A stretch of 64,000 bases of DNA from Armatimonadota bacterium (GTDB taxonomy: Bacteria; Armatimonadota; Zipacnadia; JAUWAU01), in NCBI GenBank assembly GCA_030601885.1, contig JAUWAU010000003.1, forward strand, positions 124,001 through 188,000, given 5' to 3'. Positions within the stretch are counted from its first letter, which is position 1; every line of letters starts with the position of its first letter. The position numbers and the translations under genes were made by a program. Positions 49,169 to 56,932 of the stretch are shown piece by piece. Below the pieces are notes generated by a model, which ran no database searches, was not told the origin of the DNA, and worked only from the letters and a program-made list of their open reading frames with translations.

Positions 49169-50329
49169 ATGCAGGAGCCCCTCTCATCCGCCGACCGCCT
49201 TATGCGAACGATTCGTTGGGAGCAGGCAGATCGCGTGCCGATTCTATCTCCCGTACCGCTGAATCCGATCCGTGGGCGCGAGGCCCCGCCGACCGAGGGC
49301 TGGCAGACCGAGCCCAACTTCCGCGAGGTCGCAGAACTGGCGTTGCAGCACTGCGACTTCTTTGTGAGGCCCTCGGCGCCCGCGGGCATGTTTGACCGGC
49401 GATTCTTGCTCATCCCGAATGAGTACATCGAAGTGGAATCGCGGGAGCAGATAGGCTCTCGCATCGTCGTGACGTATCGGGTGAGAACGCCGCGGGGAGA
49501 TCTTCGGACGAAGGAGGAGCACGAGCCCGGGGTTTCGACCACGTGGTACACGGAGCCGCTGCTGAAGGACAAGGACGATGTCGAGCGGCTGCTGAGCGTT
49601 CCCTTCGAGTTTCACCAGCCCGACCTGAGCAGCTTCGTCGCCGAGCGGCAGAGCGTCGGTGACCGCGGTCTGATGGAGATCGGCCTCTCCACACCCATGA
49701 TCTGCGTCTCGCGCTTGTTCGAGTTCGGTCACTTCCTGGAATGGTGCGCGGCGGAGCGCCCCATCATTGAGCGGCTAACGGAGACGGTGGCGCGCCGCCT
49801 AGCGATGAAGCTGCGATACGTGCTGGAGAGCGGTCTGGGGCCCCTGTACTGGTTCGGCGGCTCGGAGCAGGCCACACCGCCCATGATGTCGCCGCAGTTC
49901 TACGACGACTTCGTGGTGCGATACGACGCGCCGCTGATGAAGCTGGTGCACGAATACGGGCAGTACGTGCACGTACACTGTCATGGGAAGGTGCGCGAGG
50001 CGCTGGACAAGATCGTCGCGATGGGCGCCGACCTGCTCGACCCGGTGGAGCCGCCGCCTGATGGTGATATAGAGCTGTGGGAGGCAAAGGAGCAGGCCCG
50101 TGGCAAGACGGTGCTCATCGGCAACATCGAGTTCCGCGATCTCGAGTTCGCCACGCCTCAGCAGATCGACGAAAAAGTGCACGAGGCGATCGAGCGGGGT
50201 GGGAAACAGGGGCTGATTCTCGGCCTGAGCGCCACGGCCATTGCGTCCATCAGCGACCGCTATCGGGATAATGCGCTCCAGTACATAGAGTCCGGACTGC
50301 GCTATGGAGCACTGAACGGCGGCGCGTGA
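49169..50329 (+). CDS. Uroporphyrinogen-decarboxylase-fold protein (not HemE)
   Basis: 386 residues from ATG at 49169 with GAGGAG about 10 bases upstream; longer frames upstream lack a ribosome site. URO-D fold (PF01208): SADRLMRTIRWEQADRVPI at the N-terminus, FFVRPSAPAG, then HVHCHGKVREALDKIVAMGA with the His-x-Cys-His seen in the MtaA/CmuA-like methyltransferase branch, and LIGNIEFRDLEFATPQQIDE. The HemE signature (MRQAGRYLP) is absent, so despite the haem genes upstream this is more likely a corrinoid-type methyltransferase or an unassigned relative. Possibly part of the same transcript. Confidence 0.8.
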   Translation: MQEPLSSADRLMRTIRWEQADRVPILSPVPLNPIRGREAPPTEGWQTEPNFREVAELALQHCDFFVRPSAPAGMFDRRFLLIPNEYIEVESREQIGSRIVVTYRVRTPRGDLRTKEEHEPGVSTTWYTEPLLKDKDDVERLLSVPFEFHQPDLSSFVAERQSVGDRGLMEIGLSTPMICVSRLFEFGHFLEWCAAERPIIERLTETVARRLAMKLRYVLESGLGPLYWFGGSEQATPPMMSPQFYDDFVVRYDAPLMKLVHEYGQYVHVHCHGKVREALDKIVAMGADLLDPVEPPPDGDIELWEAKEQARGKTVLIGNIEFRDLEFATPQQIDEKVHEAIERGGKQGLILGLSATAIASISDRYRDNALQYIESGLRYGALNGGA

Positions 50330-50357
50330 TCGGTGGACAATAGCTGCCGTGAGGCCG

Positions 50358-50390
50358 TTCACTGACCACTGATGACGGACCACTAACGAC
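50358..50390 (-). repeat. CAGTGRT heptamer repeat, inverted copy
   Basis: Minus-oriented heptamer stretch (TTCACTGACCACTGATGACG and following) in the gap between the convergent UroD-like gene and the small anchored-protein gene. Confidence 0.65.
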
Positions 50391-50411
50391 GGTCGCGCGC
50401 CGCCCGAGGCC

Positions 50412-50690
50412 TCACTCTTTCGTGACGTCCGTTACCTGGTACTTCATGCCGACCCGTCGCAATTCGTAGACGCGCAGGCCCCGCGATGTGCCTGCAGCCA
50501 CATAGCGGATGGTCCCGGTCTGCCCGATGACCACCACGGCGTTGATGTTAAGGGGGCCGGCTCCCGCCGAAACACCCTCTTCGCCAATGGTGATCGGTTG
50601 TTGCTGAGCGAACACGGCCACGATCATGCCCACGACGATGAGCCCGACGATGATTAGCGCCACTGATACAAGCCTGGAACGCAGCGTCAT
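50412..50690 (-). CDS. Small membrane-anchored protein, paralogue of 5060-5395
   Basis: 92 residues; ATG at 50690 with GGAGGGAGATATTCAG upstream. One transmembrane segment (VALIIVGLIVVGMIVAVFA, about residues 10-28), a short polar linker and a small outer domain. The C-terminus LRVYELRRVG...KYQVTDVTKE corresponds to VRVYELRQYG...KYDVSDVTQE of the protein at 5060-5395, and both precede it with a Gly-rich IG/GG turn. Function unknown. Possibly co-transcribed with the lipoprotein gene upstream (50781-51248). Confidence 0.75.
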   Translation of the reverse strand: MTLRSRLVSVALIIVGLIVVGMIVAVFAQQQPITIGEEGVSAGAGPLNINAVVVIGQTGTIRYVAAGTSRGLRVYELRRVGMKYQVTDVTKE

Positions 50691-50729
50691 CTGAATATCT
50701 CCCTCCCGCGTGTGACTCCGGCGCGAAAG

Positions 50730-50764
50730 ACAGTGGTCAGCGGTCGGTGGTCAGTCGTCAGTAC
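50730..50764 (+). repeat. CAGTGRT heptamer repeat copy
   Basis: GACAGTGGTCAGCGGTCGGT and following heptamers fill the short gap between the lipoprotein gene and the small anchored-protein gene. Confidence 0.7.
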
Positions 50765-50780
50765 AGCCACCGCCACGCAT

Positions 50781-51248
50781 TCAACCGCCTCGAGCCGGCA
50801 GGCTTTCCGGCTTTTCCTCCGTCTTCTGAACCTCGCGAGCTGGCTCTACCGCAAGTGCGATGTGGCGCAGTGCGATACGACCTTTGCACCCGAGGCGCAT
50901 GCTGACGTGTCGCACTTCGCCCGCGCCGAGACGGCCCATGGGCGTCCGGCCCTCCACGATTGGCTCCTCAGGCCGTATCACCCGCGCCACTAATTCGAGC
51001 GGACCGGTGCCTCGTGAGCTCTGGTTGACCACCTCCGCGTAGATGTCAACGACGTCGTGCGCCTCGGCGATGTTGCAGTTGTAGCGAGTAATGCGAACCG
51101 CCTCGGCGCCGCCCTGAGGCGCCGTCTCCTTCCGGCACGAGCACAGAGCGGCAAGAGCAAGGGCCAAAGGAAAAAGCACAAGCACGCTGCCAGCCGTCTT
51201 TGCCTTTCTCCCTTTTCCTTTTTCCTCGCTTTTGCTCCCGTGCCCCAT
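50781..51248 (-). CDS. Putative lipoprotein with small beta domain
   Basis: 155 residues, ATG at 51248. N-terminal signal: a very basic n-region (KSEEKGKGRKAKTAG) encoded by GGCAAAGG/GGAAAAGG purine repeats, a hydrophobic core (VLVLFPLALALAALCSC) and a probable lipobox at LCSC. The rest is a single FxLYD-like beta domain (AHDVVDIYAEVVNQSSRGTG; ELVARVIRPEEPIVEGRTPM; VRHVSMRLGCKG). A TATAAT at 51262-51257 on the minus strand puts transcription start almost at the ATG, so the message may be nearly leaderless or use an internal start. Function unknown. Confidence 0.6.
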   Translation of the reverse strand: MGHGSKSEEKGKGRKAKTAGSVLVLFPLALALAALCSCRKETAPQGGAEAVRITRYNCNIAEAHDVVDIYAEVVNQSSRGTGPLELVARVIRPEEPIVEGRTPMGRLGAGEVRHVSMRLGCKGRIALRHIALAVEPAREVQKTEEKPESLPARGG

Positions 51249-51359
51249 CAGCAGCGATTATAGCACACGGATAGAGACCGGGGAAAGGGAAAAGGGCGGA
51301 GCGTCAAGTTTCGATGCAGTCATCATGTCGCGGAGCGACACCTGGAAAAGATGAAGATG

Positions 51360-51430
51360 TCGTCTTGTCGTCGTGTGGCTCGGGCTGCCAGCCCGAGGCC
51401 CGCCGGAGCAAGCTGCTCCGGCTACAACGG
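51360..51430. repeat. Two adjacent GC-rich hairpins, second with CTACA tail
   Basis: The hairpin CTCGGGCTG/CCAGCCCGAG is followed directly by a hairpin with arms GCCGGAGCA/TGCTCCGGC and the constant CTACAACGG. It lies in the 281-base gap between the lipoprotein gene and mutS2, which also has GGGAAAGGGAAAAGG purine runs at 51276-51298. Confidence 0.6.
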
Positions 51431-51529
51431 GTGGGCCCAACGGGCCGAATTTTCGGGGTAGTAGGAACATATCTGGGCTCAGCCGGGCTGCCTCTCTTCC
51501 CTTTGCACTTGACCCTTTTCCCTGCCTTT

Positions 51530-53869
51530 CTAGAGGTCCACGATGGTGACGCCCTCGCCGCCGGCCCCACGTTCGGCGATGGTGAACGACTTCACCTGCG
51601 AGTGGGTCTCAAGATACCGGTGAATACCATGGCGAAGGGCTCCCGTCCCCTTGCCATGCACGATGCGCACCGAGGTCCGGCCCGCGAGGAAGGCATCGTC
51701 CAGATACTTCTCCAGCTCGGTCACGGCCTCCTCGACCGTCAGCCCCCGCAGATGAATCTCGCCCGTCGTCTCAAAGGCTTTCGCCAGACGGAGCCGACCC
51801 GCCATGTCGCGCGATTCCTCCGTCTCGAACTGCTCCGTCATCTCCACCTCGTTCACCCCCACCTCCACCCGCATCGAGCCGACGGCAACCTCGACCTTCC
51901 CGTCCGCTGGTGGCTTCACGACCACCCCCTGGCGCCCGAGCCGGGGCACGCTTACCAGATCGCCCGGTCGCAGATCCGGCGGTGGCGGCGCCGGCTCCTC
52001 CGGCAGAGCAGCGCTCTGTTCCTGCGCAACGGCTTCCCGCAGCTCCGCCAGGTCCCGTCGGGCGGCTTCGGTGGTCCCCGATTGCCTTCTTTGGCTCTGC
52101 AACTTCGCGATAATGCCCGCCGCCTGCTGCTCGGCCTTGTGGATGATGTTGCTGGCCTGCTCGTATCCGGCCCGCAGGGCATCATCTTTCCGCTCCGCGA
52201 GCTTTCCAAGCTCACTTCGGTACCGGTTTCCCAGCTCTTCCAGCTCCGTGCGGGCTTCCTCGGCCGCGGCACGCTCCCGCTCGAGCGCACGCTGCGCCTC
52301 CTCCATGCGACGAATGATCTCCTCCACGCTCAGCGCAGCGTCGCCAATGTAGTCTCGGGCGCGGTCGATCATGGGCCGCTCAAGACCGAGGCGCTCGGCG
52401 ATCTCGAGTGCGTTGCTCGAGCCCGGCGTGCCAATGACGAGGCGAAAGGTGGGCCGCAGCGTCTCCGGATCGAACTCCACTGACGCGTTTTCGATGCCCG
52501 GATGCGTATACGCGAACGTCTTCAGTTCGTTGTAGTGCGTCGTAGCCATGCTCGCCGCGCCGCGGCGGACGAGAGTCTCCAGGATGGCCCGCGCGAGCGC
52601 AGAGCCCTCCGTTGGGTCCGTGCCGGCGCCGATCTCGTCCAGGAGCACCAGGGCGCCAGAGCCCATCTGGCGCAGGATGTCAACGATCTGCGTCATGTGG
52701 GACGAGAACGTGCTCAGGCTCTGCTCGATGCTTTGCTCGTCGCCGATGTCCGCGAATACTTGTCGGAAGACGGGTAGCCGTGAGCCCGGGTCGGCCGGGA
52801 TGTGAAGGCCGGATTGGGCCATGAGGCACAGCAGGCCGACCGTTTTGAGCGTGACGGTCTTGCCGCCGGTGTTCGGGCCGGTAATGAGCAGCGCGGTGAA
52901 CTCGCGCCCGAGGTACACGTCGATCGGCACCACGTCGCCCACCAACAGCGGATGCCGGGCCTGTATCAGGCACAGATACCCGGTCTCGTCAAGCTCCGGC
53001 GGCGCGGCGTCCATCAAGGCGCTGAGTTTGGCTCTGGCCGAGATCAGGTCCAGCTCGCCGAGTGTTTCCAGGTCCGCCAGAATGGCCTCCGCGCTCGCGC
53101 CCACACTGGCCGAGAGCTCCTTGAGGATGCGCTCCACCTCGTGCTGTTCGTCGAACTCGGCCTGCCGCAGATCGTTCCCGCTGCCCACCACCGCTTCCGG
53201 CTCCATGAACACCGTCGCGCCGCTGTCGGAGCGATCGTGAATGATGCCCGCGAACTCGCCGCGGAACTGGATCTTGATGGGGATGCAATACCGACCGGCG
53301 CGCACGGTGGACAGGCGCTCGCGCAGCACTCGTGCGGTCCTGGGAGAGTTCAGGATCTTGTCGATCTCCCCCATGATCCGTTCGCGCAGCCGCCGCACCT
53401 GGCGCCGCAGCCGCGCCAGCTCCGGCGAGGCCGAATCCATCACTTCGCCCTCGTCGTTAAGCGAGTCGCGGATCGTCGTCTCAAGCTCCGCGTGGTCGTG
53501 CAGTCCTGCGCCGATGCGGCCGAGCAGCCGGCAGCACTCTCGCACCCGCTGCGAATGCTCAGCCACGCGCCGCGCGCATCGGAGCGCGTCGCCGACTTGG
53601 TTCAACTCCTCGCCGCTGAGCACAGCTCCCACTCGCGCGCGTTTCGCGTGCGTGCTCACGTCGGTGAGTCCGCCGAATGGGAGGGGACCGAAGTCCTCCA
53701 TGGCCCGCCGAGCCTCAGTTGTCAGGGCGAGCTGCTCGGCCACGTGCTCGCGCGATACGGCCGGCGACAGTCCGGCGACGCGGGCTTTGCCGAGGCTGCA
53801 GGCGGTCTCCGCCGACAGCATCTCCTTGATCTTGTCATATTCGAGCGATCGCAGCGTGCGTGAGTCCAC
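51530..53869 (-). CDS. mutS2: MutS2-family ATPase with Smr endonuclease domain
   Basis: 779 residues from GTG at 53869 (GGAG about 9 bases upstream; the longer frame would translate heptamer repeat DNA). N-terminal TLRSLEYDKIKEML is the standard MutS2 start. The ATPase has Walker A GPNTGGKTVTLK (about residue 330), LSTFSSHMTQI, Walker B LVLLDEIGAGTDPTEG and TTHYNELK. A coiled coil (EEIIRRMEEAQRALERERAA) and a C-terminal Smr domain (IHLRGLTVEEAVTELEKYL; VHGKGTGALRHGI) follow. MutS2 is implicated in suppressing recombination and in rescuing collided ribosomes. Length and architecture are normal. It may be the last gene of the recN-steA-steB operon. Confidence 0.95.
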   Translation of the reverse strand: MDSRTLRSLEYDKIKEMLSAETACSLGKARVAGLSPAVSREHVAEQLALTTEARRAMEDFGPLPFGGLTDVSTHAKRARVGAVLSGEELNQVGDALRCARRVAEHSQRVRECCRLLGRIGAGLHDHAELETTIRDSLNDEGEVMDSASPELARLRRQVRRLRERIMGEIDKILNSPRTARVLRERLSTVRAGRYCIPIKIQFRGEFAGIIHDRSDSGATVFMEPEAVVGSGNDLRQAEFDEQHEVERILKELSASVGASAEAILADLETLGELDLISARAKLSALMDAAPPELDETGYLCLIQARHPLLVGDVVPIDVYLGREFTALLITGPNTGGKTVTLKTVGLLCLMAQSGLHIPADPGSRLPVFRQVFADIGDEQSIEQSLSTFSSHMTQIVDILRQMGSGALVLLDEIGAGTDPTEGSALARAILETLVRRGAASMATTHYNELKTFAYTHPGIENASVEFDPETLRPTFRLVIGTPGSSNALEIAERLGLERPMIDRARDYIGDAALSVEEIIRRMEEAQRALERERAAAEEARTELEELGNRYRSELGKLAERKDDALRAGYEQASNIIHKAEQQAAGIIAKLQSQRRQSGTTEAARRDLAELREAVAQEQSAALPEEPAPPPPDLRPGDLVSVPRLGRQGVVVKPPADGKVEVAVGSMRVEVGVNEVEMTEQFETEESRDMAGRLRLAKAFETTGEIHLRGLTVEEAVTELEKYLDDAFLAGRTSVRIVHGKGTGALRHGIHRYLETHSQVKSFTIAERGAGGEGVTIVDL

Positions 53870-53884
53870 CGGTGCTTCTCCACT

Positions 53885-53920
53885 ACAGTGGTCAGTGATC
53901 AGTGCGCAGTGGTCAGTGAA
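53885..53920 (+). repeat. CAGTGRT heptamer repeat upstream of mutS2
   Basis: ACAGTGGTCAGTGATCAGTG and following heptamers occupy the gap between mutS2 and the MraY-like gene and read into the open frame upstream of mutS2, hence the choice of the GTG start at 53869. Confidence 0.75.
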
Positions 53921-53936
53921 GAACACAGCCCACGTG

Positions 53937-54743
53937 TCAACGGCGGTCAAGCAGGGCCGAGAGTGAGTATCGGTCGGCGAACACCGTGAAACCTGTCAGG
54001 AGGGCGACAATGATCGCCTGTGCCCATATAGGTATGATGAGCGCCAGGGGCGCGCCTATACCGGCGCCGAGCGAATAGGCGCCCACGTCGCCGAGCATGG
54101 CGCGCCGGCGCCGATCGACCGGCAGAGCCACAATGCAGCCCAAGGCGAACGGCGCCATTGCGGCCAGTGGGTTCGCCGCGCCGGGCCAGTGCGCAGCGGC
54201 CGCAAGGGCGATGCCGGCGAACCCGCCGAGGCCCACGCCGAGGGCGCGTCCGGGGCGCGTGTCCAGCAGGTTGACGCCATTGGCGCACAGCGCGATGAGT
54301 GCGCCCGACACCAGTGCCGGCACCCCGAGGCGAGCCCAGGCCAGCATACCCGCCACGATACCGACGGTCACGACGCCAATGGCCTTGAGTTGGCCTGTCG
54401 TCACTTGGCCGCGCTCAAGCAGCAGCCGGAAGTGCCCGCCCAGCCCCTTCGGTGATGGGCGACCGTATAGATCGTCCAACAACCCGAAGGCTCCGCATCC
54501 TGCGACAGCGGCACCGACGACGATCGCCTCGCGCGTCCAGACGCTGCCTCGCACCAAGCCCAGCCCAACGGCGGCAACGGCGAGAGCCGGGAAGAAGATC
54601 CCGTAGCCCACTGCAACGCGCTTCCCGGCGTAGTTCTGCCGCTGCCATCCCAGGCGGCGAACCGTCGCAAGGGAGAGCGCCACCAGCACAACGCATACGG
54701 ACAGCATAAGGGCAAGCCAGCCGAACAACGCGCCGGCGGTCAT
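53937..54743 (-). CDS. MraY/WecA-like (glycosyltransferase family 4) membrane protein
   Basis: 268 residues with about nine membrane segments. CGAFGLLDDLYGRPSPKGLG carries the DD motif on a cytoplasmic loop, GQVTTGQLKAIG follows as in MraY/WecA, and NLLDTRPGRALG and AMLGDVGAYSLG are also seen. The usual second catalytic Asp pattern (NxxDGxDG) is replaced by NLLDTRPGRA, a variant I associate with copies linked to steAB. It may therefore be a phospho-sugar transferase with a non-standard site or a non-catalytic partner. It starts in an ATGA overlap with steB. Confidence 0.78.
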   Translation of the reverse strand: MTAGALFGWLALMLSVCVVLVALSLATVRRLGWQRQNYAGKRVAVGYGIFFPALAVAAVGLGLVRGSVWTREAIVVGAAVAGCGAFGLLDDLYGRPSPKGLGGHFRLLLERGQVTTGQLKAIGVVTVGIVAGMLAWARLGVPALVSGALIALCANGVNLLDTRPGRALGVGLGGFAGIALAAAAHWPGAANPLAAMAPFALGCIVALPVDRRRRAMLGDVGAYSLGAGIGAPLALIIPIWAQAIIVALLTGFTVFADRYSLSALLDRR

Positions 54744-55594
54744 GGCATCTCAGGTATCTCCGGGAAGTAGCGCTTGGCGCTCCCCTTCATGCCGTAGTTG
54801 CCCTCGGCGCCGGCGAGCGCACTTACGAGGGAGAACTGTCCCGCTCCAGTATCGACGTTGTCAACGGTGGAGATGTCTTCCCTCTGGTAGGCGCGCATGA
54901 CGGACTCGAGCGCGTCCGACGTCTCACAACCGACCACCCGATCAATGCCCCGGGTAGTTTTCAGGCAGCGTATCAGCGGAAAGTCCAGGTGCTCGAGACG
55001 CTTCGTGTCCGGCGCATCGCTTCCGCCGACGACAATAGCCAGCGTCGGCACGCCCTCGGCCAAGCGGCGTATTCGAAACAGCCCGCGCCGGCCCACCCAC
55101 CGGCGTGCGCCCGCGTCCCCGCCGGTGGCAGCCTGCACGACCCTCCGGGTTACTGCCGCCGCGATGTCCTCGTTGGCATCAGCCGGCAGACCGAAGTCGG
55201 CCACCAGCCTCTCGCTGTCATCGCGGCAATGTTGCACGAAATCTGCGTCGAAGCTGGCTCTGGTGGCCACTATCGCCCCAGCCAGATCGAGCGCGTCGCT
55301 GACGGCACCCTGCGCCGTCCGGGCCTGGCTGGTGGCTGTGACGAACACCGCCACCTTTCGGCCCCGCAGCCGATTCCGCACCAGCACCGGCAGGGCGCGC
55401 TCAGCGAACTCGGTGGCCACCGCGTTGCGGCGCTCCTCCTGCTTATCGCGCTGCTGTACTTGCAGTCGCAGCTCTTCGATCTTGCTCTCCAGCCCCGGCC
55501 GACGCGTCAGTGCCATCCCGACCAGGACCCCGATCAGCAGCGCGAAGAACACGGCAACGAGGCTTGCCAGATGCTGTCGCATGCTTATACCCAT
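54740..55594 (-). CDS. steB: SteB/MctB-like single-pass envelope protein
   Basis: 284 residues. MRQHLASLVAVFFALLIGVL at the N-terminus is the signature of the 'copper transporter' (MctB/SteB) family, followed by a coiled coil (ESKIEELRLQVQQRDKQEER) and an extracytoplasmic alpha/beta domain (KVAVFVTATSQART; PTLAIVVGGSDAPD). In corynebacteria SteB pairs with SteA at the cytokinetic ring. The name copper transporter is historical. It lies 89 bases downstream of steA and overlaps the MraY-like gene by 4 bases. Confidence 0.85.
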   Translation of the reverse strand: MGISMRQHLASLVAVFFALLIGVLVGMALTRRPGLESKIEELRLQVQQRDKQEERRNAVATEFAERALPVLVRNRLRGRKVAVFVTATSQARTAQGAVSDALDLAGAIVATRASFDADFVQHCRDDSERLVADFGLPADANEDIAAAVTRRVVQAATGGDAGARRWVGRRGLFRIRRLAEGVPTLAIVVGGSDAPDTKRLEHLDFPLIRCLKTTRGIDRVVGCETSDALESVMRAYQREDISTVDNVDTGAGQFSLVSALAGAEGNYGMKGSAKRYFPEIPEMP

Positions 55595-55683
55595 GGGGGC
55601 TGAGCCTCACATACGCCTGCGGGACCATTCCCTCGCACCGGCGCGTGGCGTGGCCAGCGTCCTCGAGCCGACGGCGCCGTCAC

Positions 55684-56820
55684 CTAACCGGCAATTAGAC
55701 GCCACAGCCGGCTGAAAAAGAATTCAATGCGCACACCCACGAACCGAATGAAGCCCTGCACAAATGGGGAGAAGGCGACGATGACGGCGGCGGTCATGCA
55801 TCCGGCCAGGATCAGCGCTCCGAGCTGGCGGGCGGTAACGCCCCCGCGGTACAGCCGGCTCACTCCCCGCGCATCGACGAGTCGATCGCCGATCTTCAGC
55901 CTCGACAGGAACGTGCTCGCCATTCCGCCCCGGCCCTTGTCGAGGAAGTCCACGAGAGACGTGTGCGTACCAACGGCGACGATGAGATCGGCGCCCTTGT
56001 CGTATGCCAGGTTGAGCGCCAAGTCCTCGCTTGTCCCGTGGGCTCGAATGCATGTGTACGGCACTCCAAGTCGCTCGACCCGTTTCCTACCCGGCGCGCG
56101 ACCATGCGGGTAGGCATGCACGAGAATCTCCCCGGCGGCCCGCAGCGCATCGTCAGACGCGCTGTCCATGTCGCCCACTACGATGTCTGGCTTCCAGCCG
56201 AGCTCCAGGATGGCATCCGCGCCGCCGTCAACGCCTATGAGCACGGGCCGGACCTCGTTGATGTACGTGCGAATGGTCTCCAGATCCTCCCGATGCCCCT
56301 CGCCCCGGGTGATGACGACCGCCTGCCGACCCCGGATCGGGGTCTGCACCGGTGCCAACGCCAATGATTCGAAGATCAGGTCGCCTTCGTCCGCCACCCG
56401 TTCCAGCGTGTTCACGGCAAAGCGACCCAGTTCCACCCGGAGATTCTCGCAGCCGGCTTCTCGCCTCTCGCGGATCTGCTCCTCGGACAGCACGCGGCCC
56501 GTCGCGATCGGTGCACCGTCCTTTGAAACGGCCCCTCCCTCGATACACAGCTCGTCACCATCGGCCACTTGGCGCATGATACCGGGGCCGACCTTGTCAA
56601 TGAGCGGGATGCCCGCCCGGTGGAGGATCTCCGGCCCCCGGTTCGGATATCGACCGGTGATGGAGTCGCAGGCGTTCACGACCGCCCGCGCACCGGCAGC
56701 CGCCAGTGCCTCGGACGACACGCCGTCGAGATTCTCATGCGCAATGACGGCTATTTCGCCGGGTCGGATTCGTCTGAGGAGGTCCTTGGTTCTCACATCC
56801 ACACGCGCGGCCGCTCGCAT
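55684..56820 (-). CDS. steA: SteA-like protein (thiamine-pyrophosphokinase-like fold)
   Basis: 378 residues from ATG at 56820; AGGTGAG precedes it, whereas the GTG at 56829 has no spacing from a ribosome site. KDLLRRIRPGEIAVIAHENL and ARAVVNACDSITGRYPNRGP at the N-terminus and the GVDGGADAILELGWKPDIVV, GDMDSASD, and RAHGTSEDLALNLAYDKGAD blocks are typical. The C-terminus has a membrane segment (LGALILAGCMTAAVIVAF) and an amphipathic tail. SteA is a cytoplasmic partner of SteB linked to cell division in actinobacteria. Its neighbours recN and steB repeat that arrangement here. Confidence 0.9.
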   Translation of the reverse strand: MRAAARVDVRTKDLLRRIRPGEIAVIAHENLDGVSSEALAAAGARAVVNACDSITGRYPNRGPEILHRAGIPLIDKVGPGIMRQVADGDELCIEGGAVSKDGAPIATGRVLSEEQIRERREAGCENLRVELGRFAVNTLERVADEGDLIFESLALAPVQTPIRGRQAVVITRGEGHREDLETIRTYINEVRPVLIGVDGGADAILELGWKPDIVVGDMDSASDDALRAAGEILVHAYPHGRAPGRKRVERLGVPYTCIRAHGTSEDLALNLAYDKGADLIVAVGTHTSLVDFLDKGRGGMASTFLSRLKIGDRLVDARGVSRLYRGGVTARQLGALILAGCMTAAVIVAFSPFVQGFIRFVGVRIEFFFSRLWRLIAG

Positions 56821-56898
56821 CGGTCTCACCTACTCGCCACGTCCGCCATCGCCACCCCGCCGGTCAGTGAGAGAGTGGGCTGGTGTGACGGCGGCCGT

Positions 56899-56932
56899 AC
56901 ACTGACCACTGATCACTGACCACTGGCAACTG
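56899..56932 (-). repeat. CAGTGRT heptamer repeat, copy spanning the recN stop
   Basis: Minus-oriented TTGCCAGTGGTCAGTGATCA and following heptamers supply the end of recN (A-S-G-Q-stop) and fill the gap to steA. Confidence 0.75.

Noticed and set aside
49169..50329. HemE (uroporphyrinogen decarboxylase proper) next to the haem genes
   Set aside because: The HemE signature near the N-terminus is missing and a His-x-Cys-His stretch of the methyltransferase-like branch is present.
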